The notes beneath the pieces were generated by a model. The model worked only from the letters and a program-made list of their open reading frames with translations, was not told the DNA's origin and made no database searches. A stretch of DNA of 64,000 bases from Cryptomeria japonica (lineage: Eukaryota > Streptophyta > Pinopsida > Cupressales > Cupressaceae). A program made the translations under genes and the position numbers. Location: assembly GCF_030272615.1 (NCBI RefSeq), contig NC_081410.1:146663349-146727348 (forward strand). Direction: 5' to 3'. Positions 1 to 11,700 of the stretch are shown here, piece by piece; within the stretch, counting starts at the first letter, position 1, and every line of letters begins with the position of its first letter.

Positions 1-202
1 TGCTGGATAGTTTATTTTGGTTGCTTAGTGTAATAACTTTTCATAGACTTTTTGCCCATTCAAGGGCTGGTGTTGTAATATTTTTTGATATTAATATATG
101 CATGCAGCCTCACAAAATCACATTAAATATTATATAAATTAATAATTATAATATTATATACTATTTTATTACATATATAATAATTAGCTAAATAAAAAAA
201 TC

Positions 203-244
<42 letters not shown>

Positions 245-1347
245 ATTTATTTATGTAATATATTTCTTCTTCTTTTTATGTGCAAGGATTTTTATCCCTT
301 GCTCTAGGCATCCTTTGTGCGGTTTGTACCTTTGTGTCACCATTAACAATACCACAACTTCACCATCGCACTGCAAGGTCAACCCCCATTTAATATATAT
401 CCTAATTATATATTATTAAAGAAAAATATAAAATTAACAAGTATAATACATTTTTAAACATTATTTAAATTAATCTATAAGATAAGGAGGGAGTCAATAA
501 GGGAGGTTATATAGACAACAAAAAATAAAGAAGAAAAAGGTTGTAGCTCAACACGATTGGTGAAAATGGTATATGTTTCTTGCCTATACCATCCACTAAG
601 GTCCAAATTAAATTTTGCAACTAGATTTGTTATTTCAATTAAATATATTTATTTATTATTGTATACGATATCATTTAGCATCATATAAATTATTAAATTT
701 AGTTATAAAATACGATTAAATAATAAATTATATATACTATGCTATATATTTGTTATTTCGGTCATATTACTTTGTTTCACCATCTATATCTTTCTCTACC
801 TCTCTACCTATCTCCCCATCTCCATCTTTATCTCTCTCCTTACCCCTCTCTCACTCTTCCACACCTCTTGGAGATACCCATTACACATCAAGATGCTATT
901 GCTAGTTATATATTTATAATATATAAAAATGTGTATTAATATATTTATCTTAAACAAATCTAAAAAATAAAATAAAATTTAAATTAAAAAATAATTCTAA
1001 TTCTAAAATAAAATAAAATAACTCTTCAAGTTGGCATTTCATTTCCCAAAAGTTTAAATGAGATTATACCTCCATTTAACCGCATTGAGTTCACACTAAC
1101 GAAAGTGGCACCCCTTGAAATTTGAACGGAATATTTTGCAGAAAGTCCGTTTTGTCTACTAGTAAGGGCCGTATTGGAAGGTAGAGCAAATATATTAGGT
1201 GTATTGAAGAGTAGTTGTGGCACGCACCAGGGGCATTCATACAAGTACATGTCTTTCCAGAGTTTTTGACAAGAATACTGTGTTCCTTTTTCTCCTCCTC
1301 TTGGCTTGGAATCACAGTTCTTTGTTTTTCATAACAGAAAAATAGCA
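1..1347. other. AT-rich upstream flank of the cytochrome b5 gene
   Basis: I see no coding exon here. The sequence is strongly AT-rich and holds a (TA)n run at 209-241 and a CT-rich stretch at about 785-865 that makes spurious short open frames. The last few hundred bases must hold the promoter and 5' UTR of the gene starting at 1348, but I cannot place a TATA box or start site with confidence. Confidence 0.6.
209..241. repeat. (TA)n microsatellite
   Basis: An uninterrupted run of TA dinucleotides of about 16 units in an AT-rich flank. Confidence 0.95.
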
Positions 1348-4300
1348 ATGGAGGGATTGAAGGTGTTCACACTTAAGCAGGTCTCTGCTCACAAAACCAA
1401 GGAGGACTGCTGGTTTGTCATTGATGGAAAGGTAATTACTTTGAAATTAAGAAAATTGTTGATTTCAAATGAAAAAAGCAAGTACAAGTTCAATGAATCG
1501 TTGTGGGTGTAAAAGCTTTTAAAAGGGGTTTTACAGATATTTTTCACAGTGTGTAGTTTGATGATCTGGGTTGTCAGTTGAATCCTTTAAAATTGGCCTT
1601 TTGAAGGCAAGCTTATGAATTTTGATCTGGGATGACAGGTATATGATGTGACGAAGTTTCTGGAAGAGCATCCAGGTGGGGAGGAGGTTCTCGTAGAGGC
1701 TTCAGGTGAGGAGCTGAGCTGCCTTTTCTAGTTCATAGTATGTTTGTTGGATAAGGGGTCCTTTTGTTTATGGTGGGTGTTTGTGAGTTTGATGCAATGG
1801 TTAGTGGGTCTGCAATAATTGCACCGAGTTTGAAGCTTTTCAAGTTTTTGCCACTTATGGTGAGCGCTGAGTTACATAAGGGGCTTGATCTGTGTTTAAT
1901 CTGATTTTACTAACAAATTCATGTTTATTCTGATTTTCCTAACAATTTCGCTTAATGACCTACAAATAGGCCTTCAATCCTGAAAACAGAGGGTTTACCA
2001 TCCAGAGTTCAAGGTGTGGAACACACTGTGTTTCTTTTGTTAAAAGTTGTTTCGTAGCGGTAACCTGTTATATGAGTATGCTATTTTTGGCAAAGAGGTT
2101 AATCGGGTGGATACACGGCGCAGGGGTCCCTCCTTGTTAGCACTTGTAGTTGAGATTCTGTGTACTACCATACATAACCATGTGATTTGTGATGCCCTGA
2201 ATTTTTGTTACTATTATAATTTATATTATTCCTTGGAATATCCTAGTAGTTTTCAACCATTCTTCATTAACCCAAGGGCTTAGATCACCTGTTTAGGCCC
2301 TTTTTGTGTTGTTTTTGAATGAATTGTTGGGTCATTCTCCATTCCTGAAGTGTAACCTAGTGGAGAGAATGAAGGCATCTATATTGAAGTTGCCCCATGT
2401 TACAAAGCGGGGGCGTGTAGGCCTAAAATTAGTCAGAGCCGCACTCATAGTTCCCTCCTATATTTCCTAAATACGAACAGCATAGCTCACTTAGGGTAAC
2501 CTTAACAAGAGTGTGAGAAACAGAGGTCTCAATAACTTATGAAGTGTTGTTTTAATGAGTCATAAAATCAATATGTGTAGTTTGCATATTCCATACGGGG
2601 TAGAATATTGAGCGAGGACTGGATCGTTCTTTTTTTGTTTAGATGGGTATCATTGTCAAATTGGGCTCTATTTTAGTACACGACTTGTCATGATTCAAAT
2701 AATTTGTTTTTAATTAATGCATTTATTTAAAAAGCTAATGATGTTTCAAATCCGCCATGATCATGAACTCTTGTTTATGCTTACATATTTTTACCTTCAT
2801 CATCAAGGGAGATTAGTGAATCGAGATCTCTCCAATATCTGTGTCTATGATTGCCTATAGTTTGGCCTCTGGTAAGTATTTGTCATGATTGTAGGCCTGG
2901 GTGATGTACATGCTTGTAAAGAACCCTATTTTGTGAACTGGTTATAGGCAGCTATGACCTAGTGGATTCATGGACTGCTCTTTCTATTTGTGCTAACTCT
3001 TTTTTATATATCTTATACCAACTACTGATGGTAAATTTCTTCGGAGTACTGTCAACCCTACTCTGTATGCTTGATTTTACATTGAAACATTTTAATGAGA
3101 TAGCTTTTAGGTTCAGATGTGTATGTTTTTTATTCGATGATGGATCACTGAATGTGATCCGAAATATTAAATGAATAACATACACCTGAATCTAGAAGCT
3201 ATCTCATTACAATGCTAATGGACTGTGGAAAACCCATGCCAACCATGCATTTAAACAGTTCATTTGTTAGTTACAACGGTCATTAATTTCAATGATCAAT
3301 CCAATAGATTTCTTATTGAGATTTGTAATATTTTTTATTTTCTCCAAAGAGGATTTAGCTGTGTATGTTTTCCATTCAAGGTTTCAGATCACACCGAGTC
3401 AACCACTGAGTGTGATCCAAAACCTCAATGAAAAACATAGCAGCTGAATCTATCTTATCAGAATACTACATGGTCTTTGGAAAATACATGCCAACTATGC
3501 ATTGAAACAGTTCATTATTTGTTAGTTACCAATGATCATCAATTTAATCGAGTAGAAGTCGGATTTGCAATATTTTTTATATTCCCCATAGACAATCACA
3601 GACTGTATTTGTGTTGAGAATTGGGATTTAATGTGTTACATAGCTTATCTTTCCAGCTTCCCATTTTTATTTTTCAGCTGCATTTGTTTTTCCTTCAAGA
3701 TTTTGGATTACACCCAGTGATTCATCATCAGGTGATCCAAAACCTCAATTGACAAACATATGCAGCTGAATCCATAAGCCATCGTATTACAATATTACAT
3801 GGGCTGTGGAAAACACATGCCGACTATGCATCGAAACAGTTCATCAGTTAGTTAAAATGGTCATCAATTCGATCCAATAGACTTCTTAGTCTGCATGATT
3901 ATTTTTTATTTTTTCCAAAGACAACCAGAGACTGTAATTGTGTTGTGATTTCGGATTCAACCAGTTTCATGGTTAATCTCTCCAGCTTCCCATGATATTT
4001 TTTTTGCACAACTACAGAGTACAGGACTAAGTGCTTGCTGCACACGCATGTGATCAACCCTAGACTCAGTTAATGCTTTTTTGATTTCCATTTTTCTTCA
4101 ATTGTGGTGGGGATTCTGATGGTTTTGTCTGTGATGATTTACCAGGAAGAGATGCAACTCAAGATTTTGAAGATATTGGCCACAGTCAAGCAGCTAAAGA
4201 AATGATGGATACTTACCTGGTTGGAGTTCTTGATGGCTTTAAAGGTGATATTGCTCCTATCAAGAAAGTGCAAACTACGACTACGAAGCAAGAAAAGACT

Positions 4301-4456
4301 CCTTTCAAAGAAATTCCAGCTTCTATTATCAAGGATGACGAGCCTGGTGCATTCATGAAATTGCTTCAATTTCTAGTACCCTTGCTTATTGTGGGTGTTG
4401 CCTTCGGAATTAGAACTTTCCTAAAGGAGCCTCAACCATCTCAACCATCTTTATAA
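1348..4456 (+). CDS. Cytochrome b5, tail-anchored (three exons)
   Basis: Small haem protein that passes electrons to ER enzymes such as fatty-acid desaturases and hydroxylases. Exons: 1348-1431, 1639-1705 and 4146-4456. Introns of 207 and 2440 bp begin GT and end AG, in phases 0 and 1. The product is 153 residues. The haem-binding fold is clear: [10 protein letters not shown] with axial His39, and DFEDIGHS with axial His63, the usual 24-residue spacing. Residues 123-139 form a hydrophobic segment followed by a basic and polar tail, as expected for a C-terminal ER anchor. A charged linker at about 85-118 is longer than in many plant b5 proteins, which are often near 134 residues. The start is the first in-frame ATG, with G at -3 and +4. 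No frameshift or premature stop is seen, so the gene looks intact. A cytochrome-b5-like paralogue without desaturase partnering is possible. Confidence 0.95.
3093..4005. repeat. Three tandem-like copies of a hairpin repeat in cytochrome b5 intron 2
   Basis: Three related units of roughly 250-330 bp lie head to tail. Each starts with an imperfect hairpin: 3093-3209, 3352-3450 and 3673-3770. The first has perfect 14-nt ends, TAATGAGATAGCTT and its reverse complement. The core of each contains GGATCAC or GATCAC facing GTGATCC. Each hairpin is followed by a shared body containing variants of CATGCCAACTATGCAT and AAACAGTTCAT (about 3235, 3488, 3817). This could be an amplified foldback element or an intronic repeat with RNA structure. 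Confidence 0.8.
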
Positions 4457-4684
4457 AAATATGCAACCATCTCAACCATCTTCATAAAAATATGCATTTA
4501 CATAGAGAACTCATGGTTGAGTGCTTATTTGAATAGTACTTGTAATGCATGTAGGTTGCAGTTTAGAATTTTTGTTTAGTGGAGATCCGTTGACTTTTGG
4601 CTAGGAATTTCGTCTTTTTTTTTTAATATGAAGGATTTTGTAATCCTTGTGATATGCAAGGAGTTTGGAATCTAGAGCAGTTAT

Positions 4685-4690
4685 AATAAA
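4685..4690 (+). terminator. Candidate poly(A) signal for cytochrome b5
   Basis: AATAAA lies 229 bp after the stop codon, in a T-rich context suited to a plant 3' end. It is the first canonical hexamer I found downstream. Cleavage position is not known. Confidence 0.4.
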
Positions 4691-6060
4691 TTGTTGCTGA
4701 AGGTGTTTGACTGTCAACATGCAAATCAGTTTTTGGAGTTCCTTTGTGTTAGGATAACTGTTTTACTGTTTTCTGTGAGAGTTGGTACAATTTTTTGTCT
4801 CTTTTTATGGGACAAAATGATGAAGGACGTAGATGCATGATATACCTATTGAAGTTTTGATATTTGATACATATAATGTCAAGGATATCAATTGAAGTCC
4901 ATTATACCTATTATAAATTTAATGAAGTTGTGAGACATGGTACTGATAACTTCAAGGATGTTTACTGGAGTTGTACATGACTACCTTAGCTTGGGTTTGC
5001 TTATATCTGACCTTGAAAGGAACCATTTCCTTGCAGTGTTAAGTAAAAAATTGCTCAGTTTTGTTTTTAGATGAAAAAACCAGAATGACACTCAATTTGC
5101 TTTAAACTACTACACTACTTGATCGAGTTACAAAGTTTTTTTCACTTCCTCAGTTGTTTATTAGTTGCATTTCTAATGTTTCTGGTTTAGTTTAATCTTG
5201 AATTTCCTCAAATGTTTACATCGATTAGCAAAATTCATTGCTTATAAAAGTATACTTACGCAAGTGTAAGTAATATAGATATTGCATTCACAACCCACAT
5301 GATAACTTGGTAAAATGCTGACCCGCATTGAAATAACTGAAAAGTGAATTGTAATTCTTACTGATACAAAGAGAATTTTATTACCTATTGCATTGTCAGG
5401 AGGTGCAGTGTTCGTATGGATAGAGAAACAATGGTATTATTGACAGGTATATAATTTGGATGGAGATAGTAACATAACATTGTTATTCTTTTCAATTTAA
5501 AGAGTGAAACCATATATTTTTGGGATTAACTTTTTGGACTCAACCCATAGAAAAAAGCCTATCCACTAAGTAATTTGACCATTTTTATTATTTTGGCTTG
5601 AGACACCTTTTATGACTAAATTGTTTAGGCCTATCGACTAATCAATTTGACCATTTTTTATTCTGGCTGGATACACCTTTTATGACTAACTTTTTTAGGC
5701 AGACCGTACTACAAGAAAAAGCCCAACATTCCTCTAGTCTAATAAGGTGTCTAAGGACTAACTTTTTTAAAAGGTTGTAAAGGCAAATACTAAATATACT
5801 CTTACAAAATGTATTTTTTTATATTAAATTTAGGTTAATTAAATAATTAGAATAATTGTTGAATCTTTGTGAGTCAAACCTGCCTGCTACATCGTAAATC
5901 CCCGGTCAGAAGAATGATTTGACACATCAAAAAGATTTGAAGCTTGCAGGTTCATCTGTACCAGTTTTCAGTCGTCGTTCTATATGTAAAGATTGCTAGT
6001 ATTTAAAAATATATTGTTACTTTTGATTAGATCAGATTCACTATCATGAAAGAGTATAAT
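4691..6060. other. Intergenic, no gene seen
   Basis: AT-rich DNA without an open frame resembling a protein. There is a local duplication around 5570-5700, where a phrase containing TTTTTATT, GGCT and ACACCTTTTATGACTAA occurs twice. Confidence 0.6.
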
Positions 6061-6069
6061 AATAATAAT

Positions 6070-7330
6070 CAAGAGAGTCCTAAAAAGATTTCTCTTTTAA
6101 GTGTTTGGGATATACAAAAGTACTTTTAGCAGTCCAAATCAAAAGAATTCTAAAATGATTTATGTTAAAAGTGTTTGGGATCTACAAGCAGTTGACTTTC
6201 AAAAGCATTGTTAAAAAATTATGGATTGTGGAAATATCATGTTTTTTAGGGTGTAGGATATGCAAATAATAGTAATAGGGGAAGAGCACCAGTAGCTGTC
6301 ATAGCTAACTTCGCGCACCCACAGATTCTAAACAGTACATTGGATTTTGATTTTTTTTTTAAGTTGTCTTCGTATGGGACTTGATTGCTTATAGCTATTG
6401 ATCTAGCTTCTAGGTAGTAACGATGCACGCTGTGGAATCAGTTATGCGCACAAAAGTCAAAAAGTACACATTTCAAAGTATTGCTTGATACCTAACTGCT
6501 TGATACCTAACTAAAGATGTTCCAGTAACTGTCAACTCAAAATCGCTAGTACTTGTTGACAAATGTCCCAATAGTGGTGCACAAATGTTCCAATTGTGGT
6601 ACACAAATGGGACAAATGTTCCAATAGTTGTGCACAAATGGGCCAATTAATTACAAAAAATGATCGGCTATTGGTACAAAACAAATTTATTAATGGTGTT
6701 TTCACTCTGACGGCTATTGGGGGTTCAACATGACAATAAGATCACGGTTATTGGAACTATGTTATCTATTGGTGCTCTTCCCCTATTAGGCATCTAGATG
6801 TCCTAAATGATTATTGATACTGATTTGGACTCTTAGAGCAGTCCAATTCAAAAGAGTCCTAAAATGATTTCTCTTGTAGTGTTTGGGATATATGATCGTA
6901 GTTAACATTCAAAAGCATTTGAAGTCATGTAATATTCAATCCATAATGTTAATTTTTGTTTTTTCTGGATTGTACTTTGATATTTTTCATCTTCAACGTT
7001 TTGGATCATACTACATGATCCATCATTAGGATGAAATAATAAGTTAGAAAGTGGAAATGAGAGGGTAGCTGCATACTTGGGAGTATAAATCATGTGTTGT
7101 GGATATATCATGTTTCTTAGTGTTTAAGATATGTAAATAATAGTAATCTTAGGATGTCCTAGATTATTTTGATACATATTTAGATTCTTTTTAACAGTCC
7201 AAATCAAAAGAGTTCTAAAATGACTTCAAGTGTTTGAGATATATAAGCATAGTAGACATTCAAAAGCATTGTTAAACACTATTATGAATTATATAGAAAT
7301 GATTCTTAGATTCTTTGACCATGAAATCAT
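6070..7330. repeat. Diverged repeat family, three copies, one interrupted by a MITE
   Basis: A phrase combining CAGTCCAAATCAAAAGA, CTAAAATGA and GTGTTTGGGATAT, then CATTCAAAAGCATT, recurs at about 6128-6215, 6838-6925 and 7195-7275. Copies also share a downstream block with ATATCATGTTTCTTAG and AAATAATAGTAAT. The second half of the first copy is split by the element at 6278-6783. At 6995-7030 a GATCAT/ATGATCC hairpin resembles the cores of the intron-2 repeats, so the two repeat families may be related. Confidence 0.7.
6278..6783. mobile_element. MITE, 506 bp, with terminal inverted repeats and a TA duplication
   Basis: The left end GGGGAAGAGCACCA (6278-6291) is the exact inverse of the right end TGGTGCTCTTCCCC (6770-6783). 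A TA dinucleotide flanks both ends (6276-6277 and 6784-6785). There is no coding capacity. The interior holds short direct repeats of ACAAATGTTCCAAT and GTGCACAAATG at 6560-6645. A paralogous repeat copy at 7133-7160 shows the same flanks joined without the element, which supports insertion. The TA duplication fits a Tc1/mariner-type or PIF/Harbinger-type transposase in trans; I cannot assign the superfamily. Confidence 0.85.
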
Positions 7331-9032
7331 TTATATTGAATGTTTTTAAATATTAAGACATGGTAGCTAATCACACAAAATTACAAAATAAATATAATTC
7401 AACAAAATTTGAGTGCTAATGTCAATTCCATGTATTACATGGTCTTCCCAAAATGTCACAAAATTGACCTAGAACAAGACAGTGCCGATATTGATATGAA
7501 TTATGAATGCATAGAAATGGATGGAATAGTAGGTTCACAATAAATGATGAATGGGTTGGCATAAGGGTGAATACTAATAGAATAAGACTAAATATTGTAA
7601 CTGTAAGTATGTGCAAACAAAAATGAGTAAAAGACTGGAAAATATATTGGCGCAAGAATCTATTCACCAGATTACTGGCTAAAACTTCGAAGTTCAATTC
7701 GAAAAAATATCATAGAATCTACAAAATGGCCATGTTTCACACTATAAGAAGATCACAGGTGTGTGCTGGACACTAAACAAATTCCATACAAAGTGGTGGA
7801 ACACAGCTAGGAGCGTGCTAAGTAGAATACAAGGCTATGACACTTTCAATATCAAAAGCTTGATAGTCTGCCTCATTAAAGGGGGATTAAATCATCACAA
7901 TCCAATTGTTATCAATCTCTCCATCTCATTAGCACCGAACTCGCCACGGAGGCCATCTCGCTCGACTCGTTGTGAGAAATAGGTAAGGTTCCCCCCCATA
8001 AGCTGCATGCACTTCCACGAGTTCCCATCATTCTACGTGTTGCACCAATTCAATGTGTCTTATTTTTGCTTCGCTTTGCCAATGGGGTTGGGCATTTGAC
8101 CTTGTCCACTTTTTGTTAACACTCGATCTAAAAAAAATTATGGGCTTCTTGAGAGTTAAATGGTGTAAAGTCTCATGAAAGTGTCTTTAAGTGTAGGCTT
8201 TCTCGAAATCTTGTTGTGAGCCTTTTCAAAAATTGTCTATGTGTTTTTGTTCAGGGTTTGAGTTCTAGTTTACTTTAATATCTATTCTCATGTTTCTTTG
8301 CTTTCCCAACTTTGACCTTCTATTTTCAAATTTGGCTGAGTGTTGGTTTGCGAGACTCTTGGGGTAATCTTTGCTCTTTGCTCTTTGCTCTTTGCTCTTT
8401 GCTCTTTGCTCTTTGTTAAAAGGAGATCAATTGTACAAAGAAGCATAAGTGTGTTCAGTGGTGTATCAAAGTTGTTCATGTTTCCGTCCCTGGTATTGGG
8501 GAGCCACTAAGTCTAATGCTTTGGTGGATGCCTAATGAGGGATCATTAATGGACGAGTTTTGACAACAAGAATCTTTCATGTGTTTTGTCAAGGTGACAA
8601 GTCATTGCCTCCTCTCTTGACATGTATAAGGAGGATCAATGCATTATTTTTCTCGACCCCTTAACAAACAAGTCAAGGGTGGTCTAATAGCTTGACAACC
8701 AAACAAAGTTGAAGGCAATACAATAAGTGGCGAAGATTTAGTACAGGGTCAAAACTACATGGAATTCTCAACATGTTGAAGTTCCTTACAAGGTGAGTGA
8801 TGCTAATATGTTATATGTTTGATGGTGTTTTGGAGGGTTTTCAAGTTTATGAACTTTTCAAAAAATTTCGTGAACTTTAAATCTTAATTGTAATTCCTTG
8901 GTTCTCCCATGTTCATGTTTTTGTCATTCTTCTCGCTCTCGGACCCCATAGTATTCAAATGGACTTTGAACTTGCAACCTATTAGTGTGAATAAGGTTAT
9001 GTACCTAACTAATTCCTTAGTGGGGACCTATT
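7331..9032. other. Intergenic, no gene seen
   Basis: No convincing coding region on either strand; the short open frames have no recognisable motif. It contains the heptamer repeat at 8369-8415. Confidence 0.6.
8369..8415. repeat. CTTTGCT heptamer tandem repeat
   Basis: About 6.7 perfect copies of the 7-bp unit CTTTGCT. Confidence 0.95.
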
Positions 9033-9979
9033 TGTTGATTTTAGTGATCAGATTTAGAATAACTTAGAAATAACACAAAGCAATCACACAAAAGAGACAA
9101 GACACCAAGAATACCCTGGGAAAACCTCCCTCTTGGAGGAAAAACCCAACATCAAGTCCATATCAAAATCCTTTAACCATGAGCAAATTACAAGTACAAT
9201 GAAGATCAGATCACTTATCTGATTAAGTCATCAACCTAGGGCAGAGCTTTGCCCAATCTAAATCACTGATGTGCAGGCCCTAATTCGCTGATCCCACAAG
9301 TAGGGTTTCGGTACCACAAAAGAGGATGATCACTACTCTATATTAGTGAGTAAGACAACTCAATATCGCCTAGCATAGTAGATCATAATTGGCACAAGTC
9401 TGCTCCACAATGGTGATCAGATTCGGGTCTGGAATGAAGCCCCGAATGATCAATAATTCGCCCAGATATAAGGTAGAATCACAACTCAGATTCCATACTA
9501 ATTCGCCCAACCACAAGAACATAAATTCAACAGAGTATATGAGGTTTGGATGCCCTAGGACATATTTGCACTCCTAGATCAGATTCACTTCAACAAGAAA
9601 CCAATTCACTGAAGTTCGCTCACACTTAATGAATATCCTTTTGCTGATGATGATGATCGCAGCTGGAAGCAGATCACATAAGGTACAAAGATATATATTT
9701 GCTTGTGATTGATAATTTGTGATCCTCAAATCATCTTACTTATATATGAATTCATGTCAACAATAAACCTTGGTCGGCCTTGCATATTCTGGCGCCAAGA
9801 TATAATTTTGAATTTACAAGTTACATATGGGTCAGGACCCATATACAATTTACAAGTTAAATCAATTGCCCAAATAGGGCCTGCCCTTTTTATTACAAGT
9901 TACAAGTATTGTAATCACTTAAGTTATTGCAATATATATTATCCATCAAATAATTCGAACTAGCTATTTAATTTCAACA
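9033..9979 (-). mobile_element. Solo LTR, 947 bp, with perfect 5-bp target duplication
   Basis: The block begins TGTTGA and ends TCAACA. It is flanked on both sides by the same five bases, CTATT (9028-9032 and 9980-9984). No PBS, polypurine tract (PPT) or internal region adjoins it, so it is a solo LTR left by LTR-LTR recombination. Orientation is inferred from a block at about 9110-9155 whose complement resembles the GGTTTTTCC...GGTTTCC region seen near the end of the Copia LTRs of element B. The family is probably Copia. Confidence 0.8.
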
Positions 9980-9984
9980 CTATT

Positions 9985-10580
9985 CACATGTTAACTTAGG
10001 TCCTTTGTGTCTTTTTAGAAGTTAGTTGCTAATGGGATCATGTATCTCATTTATTTCTTGTGTCATAGGTCATTTAATATTTGTTTTATTTAGTTGTATC
10101 ATGTTATAGGATTAAGACACATGACAACATCTTGTTTAATCTTATCACTCACCGTGTCTATACAAGCAAGGCTATTTTACACTTCAGAACATATCTCATA
10201 GATCTTAATGTAAGGAAAGCTCATTTCTTGCATATGCTATTGTAGAAGGTTATCATCGTTTTTGCAGGGGATCCTGGAGTATTGAGATAATCTTTAGCTT
10301 GTACATGTTATCAGAGTCATGGTCTTGCAAAACCTTTCTCAATTTTGAGAGTAGAGCTATGGCCAAATGAGAGATCTTAGTGGGTTTTAGTAAAGTAGAC
10401 TATGCTCTTCTCTTGCATTATATGATGACTCGAAGAATCATTTTATTTTTTTGAAAAAAACACACTTGATTTGGAGGGTTTTTTTGGTGGATTTTAATTG
10501 AAGGCTCATATTGGACGATGTTGGAGAAAATCTAAATTCATTACTAAGCTCAAGGAATAAAAAAAATCAATTTTGCTTTT
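9985..10580. other. Intergenic, no gene seen
   Basis: No open frame with recognisable content and no clear repeat structure. Confidence 0.5.
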
Positions 10581-10762
10581 TGTTCTACCCAAATCGAGCT
10601 TGTGAGGCCAAATTTGCGGACGTGTCTATTCTGGCTCCAAAAAGTGGTACGATGCGACTAACACGTGATTTTGTTCTACCCAAATCGAGCTTGTGAGGCC
10701 AAATTTGCGGACGCGTCTATTCTGACTCTAAAAAGTGGTACGACGCAACTAACACGCGATGT
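10581..10762. repeat. 91-bp tandem duplication
   Basis: Two adjacent copies (10581-10671 and 10672-10762) both start TGTTCTACCCAAATCGAGC. They differ at only a handful of sites, mostly C/T or G/A. The unit is GC-richer than its surroundings. Confidence 0.9.
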
Positions 10763-11700
10763 TAGTCGCAATTTTCAATCGTAGATTTTCTATCCGATGA
10801 CTGAGAATGCATAACATGTCTTGTTAGTCTGACAGATTCGATCGTTTTGAAGCCGGAATAGACACAACCCAAATCTACAAGAATTTGAAGTTGGGAAGAA
10901 GTTGCTACAACCGAAATGTAACTGAATTTCCAAAGTACTTTGAACCAAAATAGACCCTACCATTGCATCTAGAAGGCCCATAAACCCTAAGGTTGACTAT
11001 CAAATCTTCAAATTTGAAAACTTTTACCCCATGCCTTTGTACAGTTGTATGAATATATTGTCTATTGGCGTCAACATTGTCAATCTCGTGTATAATTTCT
11101 TGGGTTGATAAAAAAGGCATATTTGGTAGGGAATATTCACTACATCGTTTCACATACTTCCTACGGCAATAAGGTACCATGCTTATGTAGTTTGCATACT
11201 GCATCAACTATCAAGTCGGTGGTACGATTTATTTCTTCTCAATGTTTATTTTTTTTTATTTTCATAAAAAAATATTTTTGGTTTGGTGCCTACTCTAATG
11301 AAGTGCTTCACCCACGATCATGTCGCAGTCGCAACGCTTAAGCCATAAGTGGCACTGGAGTTGCCACAAGGACCCAACTGCTCCAATGCATACCTAGTGA
11401 CAAGTTTTTTTTGTTTGCCCCAACACAACGTAGGGTCACATGGGTGATGACTTGCCAGCCCCCAAGGGCCTAAATCTGACCCCAAGAACCCTAATAAAGC
11501 ATGTTTTCTCTCTAGGCCATAATTTCTTTCCACTTTGTTGATTTTTTGCACCAAAAAATTGGTTCTACGTACTTCCATTTGTGTAGGTTATTTAAAAAAA
11601 AATTCTATAAGTGAATTTTATTTAGTTGAAGTCTTTTTTTTTTTTCATTTTGGATTTTTGAGTTCATAACTTTTTGCTATGATCTCCATTTTTTGTGATG
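10763..11700. other. Intergenic, no gene seen
   Basis: Short open frames on both strands lack recognisable motifs. I found no LTR ends, hairpins or RNA genes. Confidence 0.5.

Noticed and set aside
1306-1512. Cytochrome b5 start at 1306 and a single-exon 68-residue product
   Set aside because: The codon at 1306 is TTG. The frame runs past a GT splice donor at 1432 into intron; exon joining gives the complete haem-binding fold.
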